Assembly (NCBI GenBank): GCA_964609995.1
Contig: CAZSTI010000004.1
Location: forward strand, 1 to 51,399
Origin: JAAYGD01 sp964609995
GTDB taxonomy: Bacteria; Bacillota_I; Bacilli_A; RF39; UBA660
Length of the DNA stretch: 51,399 nt
Direction of reading: 5' to 3'
The position numbers and the translations under genes are program-made. The notes under the pieces were generated by a model. The model worked only from the letters and a program-made list of their open reading frames with translations. It was not told the DNA's origin and did not search any database. This document shows positions 1-8,579 of the stretch, in pieces; the stretch's first letter is position 1; the number at the start of each line of letters is the position of its first letter.

Positions 1-566
1 TTAATAGTAATATTTCTGTTGATTTAACTCATTTCTTTCTGGGAATTCCTAAAGTAAAAGTAGAGTTAATAGAAACCCCAGAAGTATATTTTACTCATAA
101 ATTTAAGGAGTTATTCCCTTATGGTAATGTTGATTATGGCGGAAAATTTGAAAGTTATGAGACAGAAAGCGAACTGATGCAAAAACTTACTAACTTATCA
201 GGATATTGTCCATTTGACTTAGTTGTTGATATGTCTAATATTTTCGGATTATCAATACAAGATGAACAATTAAGTATAGTTAGTAAAAAAACAGATTTAA
301 AGACATTGTTTCCGAATAGTAAAATAGTTAGGTTTGAAGATATTTCTAGTATCAATCAATATAACAAACCATTTAATGAATTTCAAAAAGATTTACTATT
401 ATTATTAAAGCAACAATTATTAGAAAATAATGATATGGCAATAGGATATGATAGTAAAAATAACGATACATATTACAAAAAAGATAATTCAGATGAAACA
501 TATCAAGTTGTTAAAAGCTTAGGTAAAGTTGGAGAAACCATTAAAACATTAGCATTAAGGAAATAA
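1..566 (+). CDS. Hypothetical protein, 5' end outside window
   Basis: The reading frame is open from base 3 to the TAA at 564-566, so this is the C-terminal ~187 residues of a longer protein and the internal ATG at 177 is unlikely to be the true start. The visible part is soluble and polar, with a Leu/Gln-rich stretch near QKDLLLLLKQQLLE and a basic C-terminus. No membrane segment or known motif is seen and I do not recognise the family. The Nudix gene starts 2 nt after the stop, so the two are probably co-transcribed and may act together, but no function can be assigned. Confidence 0.75.
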   Translation, partial: NSNISVDLTHFFLGIPKVKVELIETPEVYFTHKFKELFPYGNVDYGGKFESYETESELMQKLTNLSGYCPFDLVVDMSNIFGLSIQDEQLSIVSKKTDLKTLFPNSKIVRFEDISSINQYNKPFNEFQKDLLLLLKQQLLENNDMAIGYDSKNNDTYYKKDNSDETYQVVKSLGKVGETIKTLALRK

Positions 567-568
567 AT

Positions 569-1159
569 ATGAATGATGATTTATTAAGAAAAATAAAACA
601 ATGCGAAAACGAATGTCATTATAATAACATTGATGAAAAAGTTGCTTATAGTGGGAAGTTTATTGAGGTTGTTCATGGTACTTATAAATTTCCAAATAAC
701 AAAATAGTAACACAAGAAAAGATTATAAGTAATAATGGTAAAGAAGCAATTATTATAGTGCCAATCACTAAAGAAGGAAAAATTATCCTAACAATTCAAC
801 CTAGACCAGCATTTGATAAAAAAATAGCGATTGAATTTCCATCAGGTTTTGTTGAAGAAAATGAAGATGTGATTGGTGCTAGTTCAAGAGAATTAAAAGA
901 AGAAACAGGTTATGAGGCGATTCAATATAAATATTTAGATAGTTACTATACTTCATTAGGAATAACAAATTCCAAAGTTCATATAGTATTAGCAACGGAA
1001 TGTTATAAAAAATCGTCTCAAACTGTTAGTGATAATGAATTTATACGTTTCATTGATTGTTATTCAACGGATTTAGACACACTCGTTTCAGAACATTATA
1101 TTGAAGGGGTAGGAAATAAATTTGCTTATTATTATCTAAAATATAAAAAAATTTTATAA
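569..1159 (+). CDS. Nudix hydrolase, ADP-ribose pyrophosphatase-like
   Basis: A 196-residue cytosolic protein with a complete Nudix box at residues 93-115: G, five residues, E, seven residues, REL, K, EE, T, G, Y, i.e. the consensus GX5EX7REUXEEXGU with all metal-binding glutamates. The SGFVEE lead-in resembles ADP-ribose/NDP-sugar pyrophosphatases, which split nucleoside diphosphates linked to another moiety, but substrate cannot be read from the box alone. The start ATG has AAGGAAAT just upstream, partly within the end of the preceding gene (gap 2 nt), so translation is probably coupled. A structured stretch with a terminator follows. Confidence 0.85.
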   Translation: MNDDLLRKIKQCENECHYNNIDEKVAYSGKFIEVVHGTYKFPNNKIVTQEKIISNNGKEAIIIVPITKEGKIILTIQPRPAFDKKIAIEFPSGFVEENEDVIGASSRELKEETGYEAIQYKYLDSYYTSLGITNSKVHIVLATECYKKSSQTVSDNEFIRFIDCYSTDLDTLVSEHYIEGVGNKFAYYYLKYKKIL

Positions 1160-1184
1160 ATTATTAAAAAATATGTTAAAATGA

Positions 1185-1289
1185 ATATGCAATTGATATT
1201 TCATCAATTCACTATTAGAGTTGTAAATACACTCATCACTCGCTCCAATAAGTAAAGTTACTCGGACTTAAATAGTTCGAGTTTTTTTA
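1185..1289 (+). ncRNA. Candidate small structured RNA or 3' UTR element with terminator
   Basis: Between the Nudix gene and the amidase gene lies ~100 nt with a perfect 7-bp hairpin (AATTGAT at 1191-1197, loop ATTTC, ATCAATT at 1203-1209), an unpaired ~50-nt middle, and a terminator hairpin at 1260-1282 followed by T7. A -10-like TTAAAAT occurs just before it (about 1175-1182), so it could be a free-standing small RNA, or simply the 3' end of the Nudix mRNA. It matches no RNA family that I recognise (not tRNA, SRP RNA, or a riboswitch core I know). Confidence 0.35.
1260..1288 (+). terminator. Intrinsic terminator upstream of amidase gene
   Basis: ACTCGGAC (1260-1267) pairs with GTTCGAGT (1275-1282), with one G-U pair and a 7-nt loop, followed directly by a T tract to 1288. 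It ends the Nudix transcript or the small RNA before the amidase promoter region (TATAAT near 1310). Confidence 0.8.
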
Positions 1290-1331
1290 TTTATTATTTT
1301 TATAAATGTTATAATTGTTATAGAGGTATAT

Positions 1332-3119
1332 ATGAAAAAAATAATTATTTTATTATTTATTATATATTTTTCTTTTACAACTATTGCATATGGATATGAA
1401 GAATCTATTTTAGATATTACTAAGATGGATATTACATCGATTCAAAATTCAATTGATAAAGGATATATGACATATGAAAAACTAATTAAACTATATCTAG
1501 ATAGAATAGAAGAATACGAAAACAAATATAATGCATTGATAAGCATTAATGAAAATATAATTGAAGAAGCCATAGAATGTGATAATAAATATAATGAAAA
1601 TGGTAGAGATAGTATATTGTTTTGTATTCCAATAATTATTAAGGATAATATTGATTGTAAAGGATTTCCAACTACTGGAGGAACAAAAGCATTAAAGGAT
1701 TCTTATCCAAAAGAAAATTCGGAAATTGTAGAAAATCTTATTAAATCTGGAGCTTTAATATTAGGAAAAGCAAATTTAAGTGAATTTGCATTTTCTGCTA
1801 GAGATTCAAAAAGTAGTTATGGATCAGTTAAAAATGCATATAACATAGACTATACTCCACTTGGATCTTCTGGAGGATCTGCTGTAAGTGTTGCAGCTTC
1901 CTATAGTCCAATTTCTATTGGCACAGATACAAATTCTTCTATACGACTTCCAGCAAGTGCTTCTAATTTAGTTGGATTAAGACCTACTCAAGGCCTATTA
2001 AGTAATAGGGGGATAATAGCATATGATATAACAAGAGATACTGCGGGTCCTATTTCAAAAAACGTTAAAGATAATGCAATTTTGTTTACTTCACTTGCAA
2101 ATAATGGAATTGATTATACAAAATATTTAAATAAAAATGGCTTAAGCAATAAAAAAATTGGAGTAATCGAAGATTTTATTATTGGTGCTAATAGTGAAGT
2201 GAAAAAATTATTTGATGATTCAATAAAAAAAATAAAAGAAAAAGGAGCAGAGATTATTTACATAAAGAATTTTTATACTGATACTGTAAAAAACTATAAT
2301 AGCAGCACAATATATGGAAGAACAATGGCTTATCAGTTTAATCAATATATATTAAACACCTCAAGTAAAATAAAAAGTTTTGATCAACTAGTTAATAATG
2401 GTGGATATATTCAAGCATTGAGTGGATATAATATTTATGGAAATGAAAACTTATTATTAACAATTGATTACAAAGAAAAAGAAATATTAAAAAACAAGTA
2501 TAAAGAATACGTTTTAAATGTTTTGAAAGAAAAAGAAGTGGACGTTTTAGTTTATCCTTCAATTATAAGTAAAATAATAAAAATAAATGAAGCGCCATCT
2601 AAAAGTATGATTAATAATTCTTACAAGATTGCGCCCGCTACTGGCTTTCCAGCAATTACTATTCCAATGGGATTCGATTCAAATGGACTTCCATATGGAT
2701 TTGAAATATTATCTAAGCCAAACAATGAAAATATCTTGTATGAAATTGGATATGCATATGAACAAATAGATTATAATTTTACTAATCCTGATAATGTTTC
2801 CCCTAATCTATATTTAAAGGGAGATAATACTAAATTAATGATTTTATATGAAAAAAATATTGGAATAAACAATGAATTGGATAATGAAGCAAAAAGCTAT
2901 TTTATTAATTATAAAAATGATGATATCAATGAACAAATTAAACTAGAATTAATTAATAAATATTTAAAATTAGAAAAAAATTTAAATGAAAACAATCAAT
3001 TAAAAGAAAATAAAGTAATAACCGGTAAAATAATTCAAATTACTTTAGTATCTATCGTAGTATTATTGTCTTTTGGTTTGGTTTTAATGAATTTAAAATA
3101 CTTGAAAAAAAAACATTAA
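1332..3119 (+). CDS. Secreted, membrane-anchored amidase-signature hydrolase
   Basis: A 595-residue member of the amidase signature family (GatA/FAAH fold), which hydrolyses amides through a Ser-cisSer-Lys triad. By the family's spacing the triad is K104 (IIIKDN), S179 (LGSSGGSA) and S203 (DTNSSIRLP). The usual GG before the nucleophile is NS here, which may alter the oxyanion loop. Residues 1-20 are a signal peptide (MKKIIILLFIIYFSF, then AYG-Y), and residues ~565-590 form a C-terminal membrane helix followed by LKKKH. It is therefore an extracytoplasmic enzyme tethered to the membrane, unlike cytosolic GatA of the tRNA amidotransferase; no gatB/gatC are nearby. RBS AGAGGT precedes the ATG. 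The substrate is unknown. Confidence 0.85.
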   Translation: MKKIIILLFIIYFSFTTIAYGYEESILDITKMDITSIQNSIDKGYMTYEKLIKLYLDRIEEYENKYNALISINENIIEEAIECDNKYNENGRDSILFCIPIIIKDNIDCKGFPTTGGTKALKDSYPKENSEIVENLIKSGALILGKANLSEFAFSARDSKSSYGSVKNAYNIDYTPLGSSGGSAVSVAASYSPISIGTDTNSSIRLPASASNLVGLRPTQGLLSNRGIIAYDITRDTAGPISKNVKDNAILFTSLANNGIDYTKYLNKNGLSNKKIGVIEDFIIGANSEVKKLFDDSIKKIKEKGAEIIYIKNFYTDTVKNYNSSTIYGRTMAYQFNQYILNTSSKIKSFDQLVNNGGYIQALSGYNIYGNENLLLTIDYKEKEILKNKYKEYVLNVLKEKEVDVLVYPSIISKIIKINEAPSKSMINNSYKIAPATGFPAITIPMGFDSNGLPYGFEILSKPNNENILYEIGYAYEQIDYNFTNPDNVSPNLYLKGDNTKLMILYEKNIGINNELDNEAKSYFINYKNDDINEQIKLELINKYLKLEKNLNENNQLKENKVITGKIIQITLVSIVVLLSFGLVLMNLKYLKKKH

Positions 3120-3565
3120 TTTGCTAATCTCAATGTTTTGTTTTTCATTATTAATTGATCTCCCTCAAATAAAGGCGAAACCATTTTGTGTATTATACCG
3201 TCTTCATCTTCATATGTATTTAAACATATTGTAAAATCGTCATAATAATATAGATGAATTGCAATTCTTTGATATAGGGGACTTTTTTCATCGTATCCTT
3301 TTATAAAATCACTTGCTTTCATTGTTTCTTCTGCTACTACGTAATTTCTGCTTACCGATTCCTCTTTATATGATTTGTCCCCAATTTTTCTAACTCTACA
3401 AAAATAAAAATTAAAAACATCTTCTAACATAGTTACTTCCTCAGGAATTCTTTTTTCAACCAATAAATAGTGATTATCATTGATTTTTGCATATGTATTT
3501 GTTTTTCTCTTAATAAAATCTTTATCATCTATATATTTACTTAGTTCTAAAGCACTTCTTACCAT
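3116..3565 (-). CDS. Hypothetical protein
   Basis: A 149-residue soluble protein that I do not recognise. It has no membrane segment or clear motif and is rich in aromatic and charged residues (e.g. HLYYYDDFTICLNTYEDEDG). It begins 9 nt after the stop of dut on the same strand and has a strong GGAGG site (CCTCC on the + strand), so it is the second gene of a dut operon. Its 3' end overlaps the convergent amidase gene by 4 nt. Function is unknown; only co-expression with dut is supported. Confidence 0.7.
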   Translation of the reverse strand: MVRSALELSKYIDDKDFIKRKTNTYAKINDNHYLLVEKRIPEEVTMLEDVFNFYFCRVRKIGDKSYKEESVSRNYVVAEETMKASDFIKGYDEKSPLYQRIAIHLYYYDDFTICLNTYEDEDGIIHKMVSPLFEGDQLIMKNKTLRLAN

Positions 3566-3574
3566 AAATCCTCC

Positions 3575-4111
3575 TTATTTTAAACCCGTGCTACCCAATC
3601 CACCGCCTCTATTTTCTTTGTTAGAAAAAAAGGTTTTTTCATCTATTACTTTTATGTTGGTATTTATTGTTTTGTGTAAACTTATTTGCGCTATTCTGTC
3701 TCCTTTTTTAATTTCATAAATTCCTTGTTTATTCCCTTTTTCATTTAATAAATATTTGTTATTCCCTTTAATTGAGGTATTTGTCATTAATATTTTTACC
3801 TCATCTCTAAATCCGCTATCTATAATTCCAACTGAGTTACTTATTCTAAGAGGGGTGTTTAATGATAATCCACTTCTTGCTTTTACCTGTAATTCGTATC
3901 CTTTTGGAATAATCATTTTTAAACCTGTCGAAATAGCAATTGATTCATTTGGTTTAATTAATATGTCTTCTGCAGAACTAATATCCATACATGCATCACC
4001 AATATTAGAATATTTGGGAATATTAATTCCTTCTTTACAAGGGTAAATTAATAAATCAATGTCTTTATTTAACTCGTCTAATACTTTATTTATTATTTCA
4101 TTAATATTCAT
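3575..4111 (-). CDS. dut: dUTP diphosphatase (dUTPase)
   Basis: Converts dUTP to dUMP and pyrophosphate, keeping uracil out of DNA and feeding dTMP synthesis. The five motifs of trimeric dUTPases are present in order: GDACMDISSAED (1), KARSGLS (2), GIIDSGFRDEVKI (3, catalytic Asp), GDRIAQI (4) and the C-terminal lid RGGGLGSTG (5). At 178 residues it is somewhat longer than the usual ~150 because of an N-terminal stretch of ~30 residues and a short insert after motif 3 (KGNNKYLLNEKGN). It is divergent from the membrane thioredoxin gene at 4210, and the ~100-nt gap between them carries AT repeats and promoters. Confidence 0.93.
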   Translation of the reverse strand: MNINEIINKVLDELNKDIDLLIYPCKEGINIPKYSNIGDACMDISSAEDILIKPNESIAISTGLKMIIPKGYELQVKARSGLSLNTPLRISNSVGIIDSGFRDEVKILMTNTSIKGNNKYLLNEKGNKQGIYEIKKGDRIAQISLHKTINTNIKVIDEKTFFSNKENRGGGLGSTGLK

Positions 4112-4161
4112 GTTTTCTCCTTAAAATAAATATTATATATATATATTATATCATTAATATC

Positions 4162-4190
4162 TTGATTTTATTTGCGAAAACTTGTATCAT
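4162..4190 (+). promoter_or_regulatory. Sigma-A-type promoter for the membrane thioredoxin gene
   Basis: TTGATT (4162-4167), a 17-nt spacer and TATCAT (4185-4190) lie just upstream of the AAGGAGG ribosome binding site and the ATG at 4210. The neighbouring AT-repeat tract (about 4131-4151) probably serves the divergent dut operon. Confidence 0.55.
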
Positions 4191-4209
4191 ATTTAAGTAA
4201 GGAGGAACA

Positions 4210-4689
4210 ATGTTTAAAAGCAAAAATAAAACAGGTTTATTTGCGATATTGGGATTAGTATTCATAATAGGATTCTCAGTTTTAATATCTAATTTAACAG
4301 CACCAGAAATAGCGGAATCAGAAAATATAGAGTTTAAGAAGGTTACATTTACTGAATATGAGGCTTTATTTAATGAAGAAAATAAAGGTTTAGTGTTTGT
4401 GTATGTGGGATCACCTTCATGTGGATATTGTGTTAAAATTCAACCATTATTAAAGACTTTAGAAAAAGAGCAACAAATAGTATTTAATTATTTAAATATT
4501 ACTGAAATGACACAAGAGGAAATGGGTAAGCTTCCTAGTACTTCAAAAACATTTGAAGGACAATGGGGTACACCAACATTACTTGCTATAGTTAATGGTA
4601 AAGAAATTTCTAATGTTTCTGGATATAGAGAAATCGATGAATTAAGAACTTTTGTTACAGATGCAAAAAAAGCTTTAGCTAATGAATAG
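4210..4689 (+). CDS. Membrane-anchored thioredoxin-like protein
   Basis: A 159-residue protein with one N-terminal membrane helix (residues ~9-30) and an extracytoplasmic thioredoxin fold. The redox pair is C71-G-Y-C74 in GSPSCGYC, and the cis-proline loop GTPT follows about 50 residues before the end. CGYC is unlike the CGPC of general thioredoxin and closer to DsbA/transport-accessory types, so a thiol-disulfide exchange role outside the membrane is likely. It has AAGGAGG as RBS and a promoter at 4162-4190. The next gene overlaps it by 8 nt. The CcdA fusion at 8836 could keep it reduced, though that is inference. Confidence 0.8.
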   Translation: MFKSKNKTGLFAILGLVFIIGFSVLISNLTAPEIAESENIEFKKVTFTEYEALFNEENKGLVFVYVGSPSCGYCVKIQPLLKTLEKEQQIVFNYLNITEMTQEEMGKLPSTSKTFEGQWGTPTLLAIVNGKEISNVSGYREIDELRTFVTDAKKALANE

Positions 4690-5107
4690 TATTTATGAAA
4701 GTGCTTTGAAGTTTAAGAATAATTACTCTTCAACAGTGGCATTTAGAATAAAACAACATTCAAAAGTTGCAGAGAGTCATTTGGATCAAGGTGAAACAGT
4801 AGAATACGTTTTTACTGGTCAAAAAAATGATAAACATTTACAAATTCCAAATACTTTTGTATTTGTATTAACAAATAAAAGAATGTTACTTGCTAAGAAA
4901 AGAGTTTTTTTTGGATATTTGTTTTATGCGATTACACCTGATATGTTAAATGATGTTAAAGTTAAATCTAATCTTTTTTGGGGAAAAATTATTATTGATA
5001 CTGTTAAAGAACTTGTTACAATATGTAATTTATCAAAAAAATCGTTAGATGAAATTGAAACTGCAATTACAAAATATATGATTGAAAAAAAGAACTTTAT
5101 TGTATAG
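4682..5107 (+). CDS. PH-domain-like protein
   Basis: A 141-residue cytosolic protein whose middle reads like a bacterial PH/GRAM-type beta barrel: VLTNKRMLLAKKR, then a strand-turn-strand pattern, ending in an amphipathic helix (SKKSLDEIETAITKYM). Such proteins often bind membranes or partners, but no specific ligand can be named. It overlaps the end of the thioredoxin-like gene by 8 nt (translational coupling) and its own stop lies inside the terminator hairpin at 5087-5117. The family assignment is by pattern only. Confidence 0.6.
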   Translation: MNSIYESALKFKNNYSSTVAFRIKQHSKVAESHLDQGETVEYVFTGQKNDKHLQIPNTFVFVLTNKRMLLAKKRVFFGYLFYAITPDMLNDVKVKSNLFWGKIIIDTVKELVTICNLSKKSLDEIETAITKYMIEKKNFIV

Positions 5108-5117
5108 AGTTCTTTTT
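5087..5117 (+). terminator. Terminator or attenuator directly before gmk
   Basis: AAAAAGAACT (5087-5096) and AGTTCTTTTT (5108-5117) are perfect 10-nt inverted repeats around an 11-nt loop, with the T run inside the right arm. Only 18 nt separate it from the gmk ATG, leaving no room for a separate promoter, so gmk depends on read-through or on a promoter inside the upstream gene. Confidence 0.65.
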
Positions 5118-5135
5118 ATAAAAAAAGGAGTGAAT

Positions 5136-5816
5136 ATGGAAATTATAAAGCAAAAAGAAAAAGGTAATTTGGTTGTAATTTCGGGACCTTCTGGGACAGG
5201 TAAAGGATGCATTATAAAAGAAGTAATGAAAAAAAATCCAAATATTTGGTATTCAGTATCTGCGACTTCGAGGGAAATCAGACCTGGAGAAATTGAAGGG
5301 GTTAATTATTATTTTTTATCTAGAGAAAAGTTTGAAAAAAAAATTAAGACAAATTTTTTTCTAGAATATACAGAATATAATAACAATTATTATGGAACTC
5401 CAAAAAAATATATAAATGACAATTTGAAATTAGGAAAAGATGTTATATTGGAAATAGAAATTAATGGAGCTTTAAAAATTAAAGAGTTAGTTAAAGATGC
5501 AATATTTATATTCATTTTACCTCCTAGTTTAAAAGAACTAATTAATAGATTGGAAAAAAGAGGAACCGAATCAAAAGATGTAATTCTAAATAGATTTAAG
5601 TCTGCATATAAAGAAATTAATGAAATAAAAAAATATAATTATGTTGTAATTAATGATAATTTGGAAGATGCTATAAACAAAGTTGACGCTATATTTAAAG
5701 CAGAAAGATGCAGAGTAGATAGAATAGAAGAAATATATTTAAATACTGAAGAAGAAGTAATGCATGAATTATTGATTGATTATGAAAACATAAACAATAA
5801 TCCTAGAAATTTATAA
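5136..5816 (+). CDS. gmk: Guanylate kinase
   Basis: Phosphorylates GMP (and dGMP) to the diphosphate with ATP. The P-loop GPSGTGKG is at residues 17-24, followed by the GMP-binding segments SATSREIRPGEIEGVNYYF and LEYTEYNNNYYGTP and the lid/arginine segment LEKRGTES. At 226 residues it is slightly longer than the usual ~205, with an extra C-terminal tail. The frame is open upstream to 5082, but the ATG at 5136 has AAAGGAG at the right distance and gives the canonical N-terminus. A terminator hairpin sits just upstream of the RBS. Confidence 0.95.
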   Translation: MEIIKQKEKGNLVVISGPSGTGKGCIIKEVMKKNPNIWYSVSATSREIRPGEIEGVNYYFLSREKFEKKIKTNFFLEYTEYNNNYYGTPKKYINDNLKLGKDVILEIEINGALKIKELVKDAIFIFILPPSLKELINRLEKRGTESKDVILNRFKSAYKEINEIKKYNYVVINDNLEDAINKVDAIFKAERCRVDRIEEIYLNTEEEVMHELLIDYENINNNPRNL

Positions 5817-5836
5817 CTAAAAAAACAAAAGTATAG

Positions 5837-5842
5837 TATAAT
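5837..5842 (+). promoter_or_regulatory. -10 element for the 5863 membrane protein gene
   Basis: TATAAT 21 nt before the GTG start at 5863; no good -35 hexamer is evident. Confidence 0.4.
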
Positions 5843-5862
5843 TAATAATAGGAAGTGGTAAT

Positions 5863-7428
5863 GTGATACTAAGAAAACCATATGCTTTTATTATTAAGCA
5901 TTTTAAAAAGATTCATATTATATTATTTATATTAATGTTATATGCTATTTTTAAAACAAATAATATATCATCTTTTTTTGATGGATATGTTAGAAATTCA
6001 ACTGGATTTTATGAAAGCACATTGTCTAATACTTATACCAATCCTTTGTTTTATTTTGTTTGTATTTTAATAGTATTATTATCTCTAGTTTTATTGATTT
6101 TAATGAAACAAAAAGAAAAACCTAATAAGTTGTACTTTATTATATCTATGTTATATATTGGAATAATCATATTAATTTATGTTGATAGTGGGTACTTAAG
6201 AACTATAAACTTCGAACAAATATCTCCTAGAAATAGTAGGTTGATAAGAGATATTAATTTAATTGTGATTTTTCCCCAAATATTTTTACTATTTTTTGTA
6301 TTAATTAGATCAATTGGGTTTAATATAAAGAAGTTTAATTTTGCAAAAGATATTGAAGACTTAAATATCGATGTATCAGATAATGAAGAATTTGAACTAA
6401 CATTGGGTACAAACACTGATAAAATAAATAGAATTATAAGAAAAAACAAAAGAGAATTTAAATATTTTTATCTTGAGCACAAAGCTATGATTTTAGGTAT
6501 ACTGTTATCTTTGTTTTTGTTTTTAGGATGGACTATATATTATAGAGTTATGGTTTTAAATAAAGTTTATAGTCAAAACGAAGTTGTTAGAATAAATAAT
6601 ATATCTTATAAAATAGAAGGATTTTACAGTTCTAATTTGAATTATAGATGCGAAGATATATCTGAAGGAAATAATACTTTTTTAATATTAAAATTAAAAA
6701 TATATAACGGAAACAAAAATAACATAATATTAAATAATGAAAATATGAGAATTATAATTGGAGAAAACATTTATCTTCCAATATATAGAAAATATGATCA
6801 TTTTAAAGATATTGGTATCGGTTATGAAGAGAATATTATTAATGGCGATAGTGAAGCTTCCTTTATATTTGTATATAATGTACCAAGTCAAGAACTTTCA
6901 AAAAATATGTTACTTAGATATGCAGAACGCATAAGCTTTGATGTAAAAGGAGTAACAAATAGATATTTAAAATATTATATAAAACCAAAGTCATTGGATG
7001 AAGTATCGATATTTCCTGTTGCTGAATTGGGAAAAGAAGTAAATTATACAATTTCTAATTTAAAAAACACAATATTAAAAATAAATTCATTTGAAACAAA
7101 TAATAAATTTACTTATGGGATTGATAATATAATAAATGTAATAAACGATCCTATGGATAATAGAATTATTATGAAAATAGTATACGATTATACTCCTGAT
7201 TCAAGTGTTCAGTATGTAAATTCATTTGCAAATCTTATGAAGGAACACGGAAGCATAAGATACACTAAAGAAGGAAAAGAATATATTGTTAATTATAAAG
7301 ATGTAACACCCTCAAAAAATATATTATCTGTTGTATATTATTCAGTAAAAGATGATATAGTTAATGCTGAAAAAGTTGAATTAGTAATTAAAATTAGAAA
7401 TTTAATATATATACATAAATTAAAATGA
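5863..7428 (+). CDS. Multi-pass membrane protein with extracellular beta-rich domain
   Basis: A 521-residue protein starting at GTG with GGAAGTGG as RBS (the ATG two bases earlier runs at once into TGA). It has five predicted membrane helices at about residues 14-31, 58-80, 90-108, 130-153 and 206-230, with a cytosolic loop between the last two. From ~235 it has a large extracytoplasmic region whose first part (NTFLILKLKIYN...NIILNNENMRIII) follows the strand pattern of DUF4352-type immunoglobulin-like domains. No catalytic motif is visible. It lies 24 nt upstream of the cysteine desulfurase gene. Its function is unknown, perhaps envelope sensing. Confidence 0.7.
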   Translation: MILRKPYAFIIKHFKKIHIILFILMLYAIFKTNNISSFFDGYVRNSTGFYESTLSNTYTNPLFYFVCILIVLLSLVLLILMKQKEKPNKLYFIISMLYIGIIILIYVDSGYLRTINFEQISPRNSRLIRDINLIVIFPQIFLLFFVLIRSIGFNIKKFNFAKDIEDLNIDVSDNEEFELTLGTNTDKINRIIRKNKREFKYFYLEHKAMILGILLSLFLFLGWTIYYRVMVLNKVYSQNEVVRINNISYKIEGFYSSNLNYRCEDISEGNNTFLILKLKIYNGNKNNIILNNENMRIIIGENIYLPIYRKYDHFKDIGIGYEENIINGDSEASFIFVYNVPSQELSKNMLLRYAERISFDVKGVTNRYLKYYIKPKSLDEVSIFPVAELGKEVNYTISNLKNTILKINSFETNNKFTYGIDNIINVINDPMDNRIIMKIVYDYTPDSSVQYVNSFANLMKEHGSIRYTKEGKEYIVNYKDVTPSKNILSVVYYSVKDDIVNAEKVELVIKIRNLIYIHKLK

Positions 7429-7451
7429 TATAATAAAGTTGGGGAGTAAGT

Positions 7452-8576
7452 ATGATTTATTTAGATTATTCAGCTACTACTATGGTAGATGAAGAGGTAC
7501 TTAATAGTTTTAATATAGCTGCAAAAGATTATTTTGCAAATTCTAATTCCATTCACAAGTTGGGAATTAGAACTAAAGAATTAATAGAAGAAGCAAACAA
7601 ACAAGTTGCCAAGGAATTGGGAGTTAATGAAGAAGAAATAATATATACTTCAAGTGCTTCAGAGTCAAATAATATGGCAATTAAAGGGATATGCAACAAA
7701 TATAAAGATAGAGGAAAACACATTATTACTGGACCTCTTGAACATTCTTCTATTGTAGCAACGCTTAATTATATGATTGGTTTGGGATTTGAAGTGTCTA
7801 TTTTAAAACTTAAAAAAGATGGAACAATTGATTTGAAACATTTAAAAAGTTTAATAAGAAAAGATACTATTTTAGTAACTATTGCAGCAGTAGACAGTGA
7901 ATTGGGAATAAGACAAAATGTTGAAGAAATTGGAGAGTATTTGAAAAAAAATACAAATAGTTTTTTTCATGTTGATATGACTCAATGTATTGGAAAAGAT
8001 AAAATTAATTTAGATAATATTGATTTGGCTTCTTTTTCTGCTCACAAAATATATTGTTTTAAAGGAGTAGCGGCTTTATATAAAAAGAAACACATTGTTA
8101 TTGAACCTTTAATACATGGTGGGAAGAGTACTACTATATATAGAAGTGGAACTCCTCAAACAGAATTGATTGTATCCTTTTCAAAAGCAATAAGATTAGC
8201 GCTTAATGATATTGATAATAAATATAAACACGTTGAAAAACTAAATAATATGATAAAAGAGGATTTTAAAAAATATAAAAACATAATTATAAATAGTACA
8301 AATAAGTCTATACCACATATTTTGAATATAAGCATATTAGGAATAAAACCCGAGACTTTTGTTCATGCCTTAGAGGAATTTGATATATATGTTTCTACAA
8401 AAAGTGCTTGTTCTAAAAGTGGAGAAATATCGCACTCAGTAATGGCACTTACAAAAGATGAAACAAGAAGTAGTCATTCTATTAGAATAAGTATATCTTA
8501 TAGAACTACAGAAGAAGAAATAAGTCAATTTTTAAGATTGTTTAAAATATGTTATCAAAATTTGAATTGGAATTAA
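7452..8576 (+). CDS. Cysteine desulfurase (NifS/IscS family)
   Basis: A PLP enzyme that takes sulfur from cysteine as an enzyme persulfide, giving alanine, for Fe-S clusters, thiolated tRNA or other sulfur acceptors. It opens with the family's YLDYSATT. H98 lies in GPLEHSS, the PLP-binding lysine is K199 (SFSAHKIY), and the active cysteine is C320 in STKSACSKSG. The 374-residue length is typical. No IscU/SufU or ThiI gene adjoins it; instead the next two genes (3-nt gap, then 8-nt overlap) encode a mini-thioredoxin and a thioredoxin-CcdA fusion. Which desulfurase subtype this is cannot be settled from sequence alone. Confidence 0.92.
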   Translation: MIYLDYSATTMVDEEVLNSFNIAAKDYFANSNSIHKLGIRTKELIEEANKQVAKELGVNEEEIIYTSSASESNNMAIKGICNKYKDRGKHIITGPLEHSSIVATLNYMIGLGFEVSILKLKKDGTIDLKHLKSLIRKDTILVTIAAVDSELGIRQNVEEIGEYLKKNTNSFFHVDMTQCIGKDKINLDNIDLASFSAHKIYCFKGVAALYKKKHIVIEPLIHGGKSTTIYRSGTPQTELIVSFSKAIRLALNDIDNKYKHVEKLNNMIKEDFKKYKNIIINSTNKSIPHILNISILGIKPETFVHALEEFDIYVSTKSACSKSGEISHSVMALTKDETRSSHSIRISISYRTTEEEISQFLRLFKICYQNLNWN

Positions 8577-8579
8577 GAA

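Noticed and set aside
1255..1290. tRNA-like AGTTCGAGT text
   Set aside because: No acceptor stem, D-arm or CCA-like end around it; the pairing makes a terminator.
4130..4152. AT dinucleotide tract as a mobile element or tandem repeat of interest
   Set aside because: Short AT repeat typical of promoter DNA in an AT-rich genome; no flanking duplications.
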